Assembly: GCA_022572105.1 (NCBI GenBank)
Contig: JACZWN010000196.1
Location: forward strand, 1 to 6,024
Length of the DNA: 6,024 nt
Direction of reading: 5' to 3'
Origin: Pseudomonadota bacterium
GTDB lineage: Bacteria; Pseudomonadota; Alphaproteobacteria; Kiloniellales; J153
In this document: piece after piece, positions 1-4,548 of the stretch
Layout of the letters: each line of letters opens with the position of its first letter
Numbering within the stretch: position 1 is the stretch's first letter
Notes under the pieces: generated by a model
What the model saw: only the letters and a program-made list of their open reading frames with translations
Told to the model about the DNA's origin: nothing
Database searches by the model: none
Made by a program: the position numbers and the translations under genes

Positions 1-46
1 CGACGGCGAGGCGCTGCACCTGGAGATGCTGGACCGGCCGGTTTAG
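1..46 (+). CDS. C-terminal end of an unidentified protein (partial)
   Basis: An open frame enters from the left edge (codons start at base 2) and ends at TAG 44-46. It gives the tail DGEALHLEMLDRPV. GC-rich codon choice and the clean stop support a real gene. Fourteen residues are too few to assign a family, and no motif is visible. The next gene starts about 60 bases later with its own ribosome binding site. Co-transcription with that gene is possible but not shown. Confidence 0.5.
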   Translation, partial: DGEALHLEMLDRPV

Positions 47-107
47 GGCTTGTATTCACGAACTGATACTGCGCGTGGCGATGACCACCCAGGAGCGGAG
101 ACCGGAC

Positions 108-530
108 ATGCGTATCGAAGGCAAGTGCCACTGCGGCAACATCACCTACGTGCTTCACTGGCCCGGCGAGGGAACCAAGATTCCCGTGCGGGCCTGCAGC
201 TGTAGTTTCTGCACCAAGCACGGCGGCACCTACACCTCGCACCGCGATGCCGAGCTGGCGGCGGTCGTTCATGACCGGGCGCTGGTCTCGCAATACCGGT
301 TCGGCACGGAGACCGCCGAATTTTACCTCTGTTCCCGCTGCGGCGTGGTGCCCTTCGTGACCAGCATGATCGAGGACAATCTTTACGCGGTTGTGAACGT
401 GAACAGCTTCGAAGGCATCGATCCCTCCTGCTTTTCACGGGCGGTCGCCGATTTCGACGGCGAGACGACGGAAAGCCGCCTCGATCGTCGAAAGCGCAAC
501 TGGATCCCATCGGTCACCATCACCTCCTAG
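108..530 (+). CDS. GFA-family (CENP-V/GFA domain) zinc-binding protein
   Basis: A 140-residue cytosolic protein of the GFA fold, whose founding member is the glutathione-dependent formaldehyde-activating enzyme; most family members have unknown substrates. The zinc ligands are complete: Cys7 and Cys9 in KCHCGN, Cys30, Cys32 and Cys35 in ACSCSFC, and Cys75 and Cys78 in LCSRCG. This is the CxC...CxCxxC...CxxC layout of the family, and the length is typical. The ATG at 108 is preferred because GGAG (97-100) lies 7 nt upstream and the family usually begins close to the CHCG motif. A GTG at 75 would add 11 residues with no homology signal. No signal peptide or membrane segment is seen. Catalysis of S-hydroxymethylglutathione formation cannot be claimed; 'GFA-domain protein' is the safe name. 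A REP-like palindrome follows its stop. Confidence 0.88.
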   Translation: MRIEGKCHCGNITYVLHWPGEGTKIPVRACSCSFCTKHGGTYTSHRDAELAAVVHDRALVSQYRFGTETAEFYLCSRCGVVPFVTSMIEDNLYAVVNVNSFEGIDPSCFSRAVADFDGETTESRLDRRKRNWIPSVTITS

Positions 531-534
531 GGGG

Positions 535-565
535 AAAGGGGACTGTCCCAGTACTGTCCCCTTTT
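535..565. repeat. REP-like palindrome / possible terminator after the GFA gene
   Basis: AAAGGGGAC (535-543) is the exact reverse complement of GTCCCCTTT (556-564), giving a 9-bp stem. After a T-T mismatch two more pairs are possible. The segment between contains two further small palindromes: GGGAC-T-GTCCC at 539-549 and AGTACT at 550-555. The right arm ends in TTTT, so on the plus strand it could act as a weak Rho-independent terminator for the GFA gene, 5 nt after its stop. The nested GGGAC/GTCCC pattern resembles interspersed REP palindromes mobilised by Y1/RAYT transposases. That link is from memory of the motif style and was not tested. Confidence 0.5.
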
Positions 566-788
566 ATCGGTACCGCGATTGGCGATGTCCACTCACAGGT
601 CCAGACTGGTCAACTTGGCAGCCCACTGGTATCTTTGGTGCAAACACCTCCACCCATAGTGATGGTGATCCAACTCCCTAAACTTGATGATGGATACGTT
701 GAGGGCCAGTTCCTTTGGCTACAGCGTCCGTTGTTCTGGTGGAAAATGGCACGCGATCTTGCGGAGGCAGCGGAAACCATCCTGCGCC
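566..788. other. Lower-GC island of unknown origin, no assignable gene
   Basis: Between the palindrome and the start of dehydrogenase homology, base composition falls visibly (roughly 53% GC against about 67% around it). Codon-like third-position bias disappears. One plus-strand frame (572 onward) stays open through this stretch and reads LPKLDDGYVEGQFLWLQRPLFWWK. A second plus frame reads GPDWSTWQPTGIFGANTST before TAA at about 679. On the minus strand a short frame reads FRCLRKIACHFPPEQRTL. None matches a family I can name and none has a convincing start. It is probably a remnant or junction of inserted DNA. Confidence 0.4.
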
Positions 789-1235
789 GACAAGCTGGAG
801 CTGGCCGAGAAGCTGGGGGCGGTGGCCACCGTCGACGCCGCGGAATCGAACGACCCGGCGCTCGCGGTGCGCGAGCTGACCGGCGGCGACGCGCATGTCT
901 CGGTCGACGCGCTCGGCATCGAGGCGGCCTGCCGCAATTCCCTCAAGTCGCTGCGCAAGCGCGGGCGCCACGTGCAGATCGGATTGACCACCGGCGCCGA
1001 CAAGGGCGACCTCTCGATCCCCATCGACCTGATCGTCGACAAGGAGATCGCGCTGATCGGCAGCCACGGCATGCCGCCGACGCACTACGGCGCGATGCTG
1101 CGCATGGTGGCGGCCGGCAAGCTCGATCCCGGGCGGCTGGTGAGCCAAACCATCCCGCTCGAGCAGGCCGGCGCCACCCTCGCCGCCATGGACGGCTACG
1201 AAACCCTCGGCATCACCGTGATCGACCGCTTCTGA
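789..1235 (+). pseudogene. 5'-truncated zinc-type alcohol dehydrogenase (C-terminal half only)
   Basis: From 789 the frame reads DKLELAEKLGAVATVDAAES and continues for 148 codons to TGA 1233-1235. It contains the C-terminal landmarks of zinc-dependent medium-chain dehydrogenases: the strand/helix after the NAD-binding glycine motif, GRHVQIGLTT, the DKEIALIGSHGMP segment, GKLDPGRLVSQTIPLEQA, and a GITVIDRF end. Full-length members have about 340-350 residues, so roughly 195 N-terminal residues are gone, including the catalytic zinc ligands and the GxGxxG nucleotide motif. Upstream in the same frame an ATG at 684 exists, but the 35 residues it would add (SSFGYSVRCSGGKWH and so on) are not dehydrogenase-like and lie in the lower-GC island. 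The breakpoint is therefore near 783-789. The protein cannot be an active oxidoreductase. The surviving reading frame has no internal stops, so truncation looks recent, or is an assembly join. Confidence 0.85.
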
Positions 1236-1337
1236 TCGCGGTGAGCGTTTGCCATGGGCCGGCGCGCGCGAACGCGAACCCGAGACGGATCGGGCGAGAT
1301 CATGGGTCGCGCGCCCGGAGGCCCGTGGCGACGCCTG

Positions 1338-1357
1338 ATACCAACGATCGTTGGTAT
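1338..1357. repeat. Perfect 20-bp palindrome between convergent genes
   Basis: ATACCAACGA is followed directly by its reverse complement TCGTTGGTAT, with no spacer and no mismatch. It lies 102 nt after the dehydrogenase remnant and 5 nt past the stop of the convergent VOC gene. A zero-loop palindrome is a poor RNA terminator and no T-run follows in either direction. It is better read as a dimeric DNA-binding site, a partition/structural site, or a dispersed repeat unit. The rest of 1236-1337 shows nothing recognisable. Confidence 0.6.
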
Positions 1358-1362
1358 GAGCG

Positions 1363-1815
1363 CTAGTCGGGAGCGAAGCCCTTCTCGGCTATTTCGCGGC
1401 GCGCGGCGGCGGTCTTCCCGAGGTCGCCAAGGCCCATGGCGCGCAGCACCGCGGGCGTCTTCATGAACTGAATCTTGTCGTAGCTGACGAGCTGCACGTA
1501 GTTGCCCCAGGGGTCGAGGAAGTCGATTCCCGGCCCGGGCAGGAGCTCAACGCCCATCTCCTCGAGCGCCGAGCGCACCTTGGCCGGATCGTCGACCACG
1601 AGCCCGAAATGGCGGCCGACGTCCTTGGCGTCGGACTCGCCCTGGAACAGCGCGATGAACTGATCGCCGAGATCGATGAACGCCGAGGTTTCGCCGCGCC
1701 CGCGCAAGGTGAGGTCGAAGATACGGCCGTAGAAGTCGAGCGCCGCGTCGATGTCGCCGACCTCGAGCGCCACGTGGTTGATGCCGACGGCGCGCGCCTT
1801 GCTCTCCGCGGTCAT
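1363..1815 (-). CDS. VOC superfamily (glyoxalase/bleomycin-resistance/dioxygenase) protein
   Basis: A 150-residue cytosolic protein of the vicinal-oxygen-chelate fold, with two beta-alpha-beta-beta-beta modules. The first opens with GINHVALEVGDIDAALDFYG (residues 11-30, His14 as a candidate metal ligand). The second opens with RHFGLVVDD (residues 68-76, His69). The fold closes with FLDPWGNYVQLVSY (residues 99-112). A 38-residue helical tail (KIQFMKTPAVLRAMGL onward) follows. The start at 1815 is chosen because the minus strand carries AGGGAGG with GGAGG 7 nt upstream, an excellent Shine-Dalgarno. The longer in-frame start near 2022 would run through the promoter and the neighbouring remnant. 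The usual metal-binding Glu of the last strand is Gln108 here, so glyoxalase or dioxygenase chemistry is uncertain. The substrate cannot be named. The gene is monocistronic and converges on the dehydrogenase remnant. Confidence 0.85.
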   Translation of the reverse strand: MTAESKARAVGINHVALEVGDIDAALDFYGRIFDLTLRGRGETSAFIDLGDQFIALFQGESDAKDVGRHFGLVVDDPAKVRSALEEMGVELLPGPGIDFLDPWGNYVQLVSYDKIQFMKTPAVLRAMGLGDLGKTAAARREIAEKGFAPD

Positions 1816-1851
1816 GTGAGGTCCTCCCTTCCCGCGTCTGCCGAGAACGGG

Positions 1852-1879
1852 CTTGTACCACGTGCGCACCGGGAAGCAA
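1852..1879 (-). promoter_or_regulatory. Putative sigma70-type promoter of the VOC gene
   Basis: Read on the minus strand, TTGCTT (1879-1874) and TACAAG (1857-1852) are separated by 16 nt. Each matches four of six consensus positions. A start site near 1845 would give a leader of about 30 nt, containing the strong GGAGG site before the ATG at 1815. This is motif matching only. Confidence 0.3.
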
Positions 1880-1981
1880 CAGCTCGGCATGGCGCCTTTG
1901 CTGCAGCGGTCCAAGCAGGTACTGAATCGGAGACGGGCGGTTATCGCCCGGTGTCGCCACGCCGCTCGAAATCGCGGGGGA

Positions 1982-2215
1982 ACCGAGGCCGCGCTCGTCG
2001 ACGCCCTGCGCAAGGGCACCATCGCCGGCGCCGGCCTCGACGTTTACGAAGGCGAGCCCCAGGTCAGCTCCGAGCTCATCGCCATGGAGAACGTGGTCCT
2101 GCTGCCGCACCTGGGCAGCGCCACCACCGAAACCCGGGTCGCCATGGGCACGACGGTGCTCGACAACGCCGAGGCCTTCTTCGCCGGCGAGACCCCGCCC
2201 AACCGGGTGGCCTGA
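1982..2215 (+). pseudogene. 5'-truncated D-2-hydroxyacid dehydrogenase (C-terminal fragment)
   Basis: The frame reads TEAALVDALRKGTIAGAGLD, then VYEGEP, NVVLLPHLGSATTETR and AEAFFAGETPPNRVA before TGA 2213-2215. This is the end of the nucleotide-binding domain and the return to the substrate domain in the glyoxylate/hydroxypyruvate reductase type of D-2-hydroxyacid dehydrogenases. The catalytic-pair Glu (in YEGEP) and His (in PHLGSAT) survive. The GxGxxG Rossmann motif and the NTARG segment with the catalytic Arg are missing. About 77 of the usual 310-330 residues remain. Upstream codons in this frame (1853-1981) are the promoter region of the VOC gene read forwards and show no homology. It cannot be a functional dehydrogenase. 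Confidence 0.85.
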
Positions 2216-2286
2216 GGCCCGTTCCGCTTTCCCCGGCCATGGCCCGCGAGCGGACCATCACGAAATCGCAATACTACCACTTGGGG

Positions 2287-2316
2287 TTGATTTCGATTCT
2301 ATTTTGGCCATAGGCT
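2287..2316 (+). promoter_or_regulatory. Putative promoter of the endonuclease/phosphatase-fold gene
   Basis: A short AT-rich patch sits in otherwise GC-rich DNA. TTGATT (2287-2292) is followed after 18 nt by TAGGCT (2311-2316), which keeps the key T, A and final T of a -10 box. Transcription from about 2323 would exclude the ATG at 2321 as start and favour the ATG at 2375. The match is weak. The remainder of 2216-2374 holds only a small GGCCATGGCC palindrome (2235-2244). Confidence 0.25.
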
Positions 2317-2374
2317 TTCCATGGCAACCGCGCGGCCTCCGGCGCCGCGCGCGAAGCGTGACAGGGAGGCCATC

Positions 2375-3367
2375 ATGACCACGACTTATTACGTCGCGTT
2401 CTGGAATCTGGAAAACCTCTTCGACATCGAAACGGCGCCGCTCGCGCGGCGGCCCGAGAAGCTAGCAAAGAAGATCAAGAAAGAGATCAAAGGCTGGACC
2501 CAGGCGATTCTCGACAAGAAGCTCGTACGCCTGGCCGAAATCATCGGCAAGATGAACGCCAACCAGGGGCCGGATATCCTCGGCGTCTGCGAGGTCGAGA
2601 ACAAGCACGTCATGGACCTGCTGAAGGCCGAGCTCGCGCCCTTGGGCCGAAACTACGAGGTCGTTCATGAGGACTCCAAGGACGCCCGCGGCATCGACGT
2701 CGCCTTCCTGGTCGATACCGCCAAGTTTGACGTCGCGGAGACCTTCGCGCAGTTCATCGTCAAGCGCAGCGCCACGCGCGACCTGTTCCAGGTCAACCTC
2801 AAGACCAAGCCGGCCGGCCGCGACCTGATCGTGGTCGGCAACCATTGGCCGTCGCGCAGCGGCGGCCAGTACGAATCCGCACCCTACCGCATGCTGGCCG
2901 GCGAGACCCTGGCCTTCTGGCACCAGCGCATGAAGGAGGAGAAGGGAAAGAACGTCGCCATCATCGCCATGGGCGACTTCAACGACGAGCCTTTCGACCG
3001 CTCTCTGACCAACTACGCGCGGAGCTTCCGCAGCAAGGCCAAGGTACGGAACGCGCGGACCCCGACCTTCTACAATCTCATGTGGCCGCCGATCGGCGAG
3101 CGCACCGGGTCCCACTATTTCAACAACCGGCCGAACATGCTGGACCAGTTCATGGTGTCGCGAGGCATGATCCTCAACACCGCGCCGCTCAAGGTGGTCG
3201 ACGGCAGCGTCAAGATCGAGGCCTTCCCGGAAATGATCAATCCCGGCCAATATCCCAGGCCGGTCCGCTTCGGGCGCCCGTTCAAGAGCGGGAAACAGGA
3301 CACCAGCTTCACCGGCACCGGTTACAGCGATCACTTCCCGATCTCGCTCGAACTGCGGGAAGCCTAA
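2375..3367 (+). CDS. Endonuclease/exonuclease/phosphatase (EEP) family protein
   Basis: A 330-residue protein of the EEP (DNase I/exonuclease III-like) fold, Mg-dependent phosphodiester hydrolases acting on nucleic acids, lipids or other phosphoesters. The active-site set is complete and in order: Asn11 and Glu13 in FWNLENLFD, Glu73 in LGVCEVEN, Arg105 and Asp108 in ARGIDVAFL, His157 in VGNHWPSR, Asp201 and Asn203 in MGDFNDEP, Asp257 in NMLDQF, and Asp319-His320 in GYSDHFP. The ATG at 2375 is chosen because GGAGG (2365-2369) sits 5 nt upstream and residue 1 then falls just before the first strand of the fold. An ATG at 2321 would add an Arg/Pro-rich 18-residue head with no Shine-Dalgarno. There is no signal peptide, so it is probably cytosolic. 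A Lys-rich helix (residues 29-50) follows the first strand and might contact nucleic acid. The true substrate is unknown. The gene converges with the DUF429 gene, sharing stop-codon bases. Confidence 0.9.
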   Translation: MTTTYYVAFWNLENLFDIETAPLARRPEKLAKKIKKEIKGWTQAILDKKLVRLAEIIGKMNANQGPDILGVCEVENKHVMDLLKAELAPLGRNYEVVHEDSKDARGIDVAFLVDTAKFDVAETFAQFIVKRSATRDLFQVNLKTKPAGRDLIVVGNHWPSRSGGQYESAPYRMLAGETLAFWHQRMKEEKGKNVAIIAMGDFNDEPFDRSLTNYARSFRSKAKVRNARTPTFYNLMWPPIGERTGSHYFNNRPNMLDQFMVSRGMILNTAPLKVVDGSVKIEAFPEMINPGQYPRPVRFGRPFKSGKQDTSFTGTGYSDHFPISLELREA

Positions 3368-4053
3368 AACCAGATCTCCATCCGCAAGGAGCGGGCGTCG
3401 AGGGGCGGTTCGGGGGGCAGGCGGGTGGCGCGGCCGGTCAGCATGTCGCGGGCGGCCAGCGCGCAGGCGGCGGCGTCGAGGACGTCGTCGGGCCCGGCGT
3501 CGCGGCGCGGGAAGCGGTTCATGAGCGCCTCGATGCCGGCGAAGCCCGCGCGCGCCAGCAGCTCGAGACGCAGGGCACGGCCCTCGGCCGAGATCTTGCG
3601 CGGCACCGGGCGGCCGTCGTTCAGGCGCAGGAACACGAGCTCCGGGTGGACCTCGCGCACGCGCGCCTGATCGGCGGGCGCCAGCGCCGCGTCGAGCTCG
3701 CGGATTTTGGGCGCCAGGTTCCAGGCCTGGCGGCTGATCCCCTTGCCGTCGAGCGCCTTGCCGCGGGCGTTGGCCTCGGCCCAGGTGGCGCAGGCGAGTT
3801 GAGGGCGGCGCGGCGGCGGAAAGACGCTCGGCTTGCGGTCCCGGGGCAGGCGCCACCGGGCCGCCGAATCGCAGGCGCGCGGGACCGACTCGGCCAGCCC
3901 GATGGGCATGTCGACGCCGACCATGACCGCCCGCGCGAGCGGCAGATCGGTCCAGCGCGGCGCCAGCGCGGCCTCGAGCCCGCCGCCCTCGAACGGCGCC
4001 AGAACCGCCAGCCAGCCTGCCTTTGCGCCGTCCACGCCGGCCACCCACGGCAT
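3364..4053 (-). CDS. DUF429 family protein (predicted RNase H-like nuclease)
   Basis: A 229-residue protein of the DUF429 family, which comparative studies group with RNase H-like nucleases; no function is experimentally settled that I know of. Landmarks are VAGVDGAKAGW near the start (Asp8, the first acidic residue of an RNase H-like strand), VGVDMPIGL (Asp48), DRKPSVFPPPRRP (residues 72-84), EVHPELVF (residues 134-141), and a C-terminal PDDVLDAAACALAAR helix (Asp189, Asp190, Asp193). Start choice: ATGs at 4056 and 4053 are adjacent. The 4053 ATG gives better spacing from the GGGGGTGG sequence (4065-4058) and the usual MPWVAGVD beginning. Its stop TAG (3366-3364) overlaps the TAA of the convergent EEP gene. 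An operator-like palindrome lies 16 nt upstream of the start. Confidence 0.85.
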   Translation of the reverse strand: MPWVAGVDGAKAGWLAVLAPFEGGGLEAALAPRWTDLPLARAVMVGVDMPIGLAESVPRACDSAARWRLPRDRKPSVFPPPRRPQLACATWAEANARGKALDGKGISRQAWNLAPKIRELDAALAPADQARVREVHPELVFLRLNDGRPVPRKISAEGRALRLELLARAGFAGIEALMNRFPRRDAGPDDVLDAAACALAARDMLTGRATRLPPEPPLDARSLRMEIWF

Positions 4054-4071
4054 CATTCCACCCCCGGAATG

Positions 4072-4086
4072 GGTAATATTATTACC
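4072..4086. promoter_or_regulatory. Operator-like palindrome in front of the DUF429 gene
   Basis: GGTAATA-T-TATTACC is a perfect 7+1+7 inverted repeat in an AT-rich patch. It sits between the DUF429 start codon (16 nt away) and the small-RNA candidate transcribed the other way. Placement in a divergent promoter region suggests a repressor site. The TGGT...ACCA style recalls GntR-family (FCD type) operators, but the assignment is speculative. Confidence 0.4.
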
Positions 4087-4093
4087 AAATTTG

Positions 4094-4108
4094 TTAACTA
4101 TTTCTTAG
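4094..4108 (+). promoter_or_regulatory. CtrA-box-like motif upstream of the small-RNA candidate
   Basis: TTAA (4094-4097), seven bases, then TTAG (4105-4108). The alphaproteobacterial CtrA consensus is TTAA-N7-TTAA(C), so the second half-site has one mismatch. It lies about 30 nt ahead of the predicted 5' end of the small RNA. AT-rich promoters contain such motifs by chance, so the call is tentative. Confidence 0.25.
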
Positions 4109-4122
4109 GCATTTCGAACAAA

Positions 4123-4129
4123 CTATGGT
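4123..4129 (+). promoter_or_regulatory. Possible -10 element for the small RNA
   Basis: CTATGGT contains TATGGT (4 of 6 to TATAAT) and CTATGG (close to the CTATAT -10 of alphaproteobacteria). It would place a start near 4133-4136, exactly where the first hairpin begins. No good -35 lies 16-18 nt upstream; CTTAGGC (4104-4110) is only 12 nt away. Confidence 0.3.
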
Positions 4130-4132
4130 ACA

Positions 4133-4245
4133 GACGATTCGGGAGTCCCGCCCTGGGATTCCCATCGTCGGACGGATGCGAATCCGTTCCTTGTTATGCC
4201 TCCCTGTTAACTTGCCGCCGGGCTCCGCCCGGCGGCTTTTTCTTT
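4133..4245 (+). ncRNA. Small RNA candidate resembling suhB/MmgR (alpha-r8)
   Basis: A compact non-coding transcript is predicted. Hairpin 1: 4133-4138 pairs with 4164-4169 and 4141-4149 with 4155-4163 (one G-U), 15 bp with a 2-nt bulge and loop 4150-4154. Hairpin 2: 4170-4177 pairs with 4182-4190 around a GCGA tetraloop, with one bulged T. An unpaired stretch 4191-4213 follows with CCTCCCTGTTAACTT (4199-4213). Hairpin 3 is the terminator at 4214-4241. Family knowledge: suhB RNAs, studied as MmgR in Sinorhizobium meliloti, have a 5' hairpin, an unpaired TTTCCTCCCT core complementary to Shine-Dalgarno sequences, and a Rho-independent terminator, about 77 nt in all. Hairpins 2-3 match that plan in size. 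Hairpin 1 is extra. The RNA probably pairs with mRNA ribosome binding sites. No convincing ORF occupies this strand. The 5' end is approximate and family membership is inferred from motif and architecture. Confidence 0.62.
4214..4245 (+). terminator. Strong Rho-independent terminator
   Basis: GCCGCCGGGC (4214-4223), loop TCC, then GCCCGGCGGC (4227-4236) form a perfect 10-bp GC stem, followed by TTTTTCTTT (4237-4245). It does not follow any protein gene on this strand, since the DUF429 gene upstream points the other way. This is the main evidence that an RNA gene ends here. Confidence 0.85.
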
Positions 4246-4264
4246 CGTCCACCCAAGCACTTGG

Positions 4265-4309
4265 GGCCGGGCGCGTTAACCATTGAGTACTTGACCGAGG
4301 CGCCCGGCC
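4265..4309. repeat. Inverted repeat with 25-nt loop
   Basis: GGCCGGGCGC (4265-4274) and GCGCCCGGCC (4300-4309) are perfect 10-bp arms. The AT-richer loop contains TTAACCAT (4277-4284), the sequence of a CtrA half-site in alphaproteobacteria. No T-run follows on either strand, so it is not an obvious terminator. Confidence 0.55.
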
Positions 4310-4333
4310 TTCGTAGTCTCTGGGTCCGGCAAG

Positions 4334-4356
4334 TTGACAGGTTGAGGCTATAAAAT
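4334..4356 (+). promoter_or_regulatory. AT-rich promoter-like patch before metY
   Basis: TTGACA (4334-4339) is a perfect -35 hexamer and TATAAA (4349-4354) a near-perfect -10, but the 9-nt spacing is too short for them to work together. Either one box is used with a poorer partner or the pair is coincidental. It is the only AT-rich patch in the region, so metY transcription most likely starts nearby. Confidence 0.3.
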
Positions 4357-4359
4357 ACG

Positions 4360-4398
4360 GAGGGGCCGCGGTCCGAGGTAAAGGACCGGTGGCCCCTC
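4360..4398 (+). promoter_or_regulatory. Stem-loop in the predicted metY leader
   Basis: GAGGGGCC (4360-4367) pairs with GGCCCCTC (4391-4398). Inside it GGTCC (4370-4374) pairs with GGACC (4383-4387) around an 8-nt purine-rich loop GAGGTAAA. A second hairpin follows at 4407-4436 (CCGCCCC with GGGGCGG). These could be part of a leader regulatory RNA. Confidence 0.4.
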
Positions 4399-4520
4399 GA
4401 CAATTTCCGCCCCTTCCATGAGGCCTCCGGGGGCGGGCGGTTCCCCAAGGTTATTCGCTGGCTCCCGCGGGCGACCGCGCGCCGATGAGGCGGCGGGCCC
4501 CGTTGAGGGGGTGACGGCTT

Positions 4521-4548
4521 CTCGTGTAGGCTGGCTCGTGTAGGCTGG
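4521..4548 (+). repeat. 14-bp tandem direct repeat, two exact copies
   Basis: CTCGTGTAGGCTGG occurs at 4521-4534 and again at 4535-4548, followed by a third partial CTGG. It lies 62 nt before the metY start. Two copies could be paired regulator sites or a slippage duplication. Confidence 0.7.

Noticed and set aside
75..107. GTG start adding 11 residues to the GFA-family protein
   Set aside because: The ATG at 108 has a well-spaced GGAG and matches the usual family N-terminus; the extension shows no homology.
719..783. Minus-strand frame FRCLRKIACHFPPEQRTL, faintly like the N-terminal domain of IS5-type transposases
   Set aside because: Only the FPP motif fits, the spacing to the preceding Gly is off, and the upstream frame is the antisense of the dehydrogenase. 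Too weak to call a transposase remnant.
684..1235. Treating the alcohol dehydrogenase remnant as an intact 183-residue gene from the ATG at 684
   Set aside because: The first 35 residues are not dehydrogenase-like, the catalytic domain is absent, and no ribosome binding site supports the ATG.
1934..1950. Small hairpin CGGGCG-GTTAT-CGCCCG
   Set aside because: A 6-bp GC stem is common by chance at this GC content, and it has no T-run or clear placement relative to a gene end.
2462..4048. A 528-codon open frame on the minus strand across the EEP and DUF429 genes
   Set aside because: It is Arg/Ala/Gly-rich low-complexity sequence generated by the GC-rich third positions of the real genes. It has no motif, and the EEP and DUF429 frames explain the region fully.
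2845..4353. A 502-codon plus-strand open frame spanning three annotated elements
   Set aside because: It crosses the EEP gene, the antisense of DUF429 and the small RNA with terminator. It has no family resemblance and is a GC-rich shadow.
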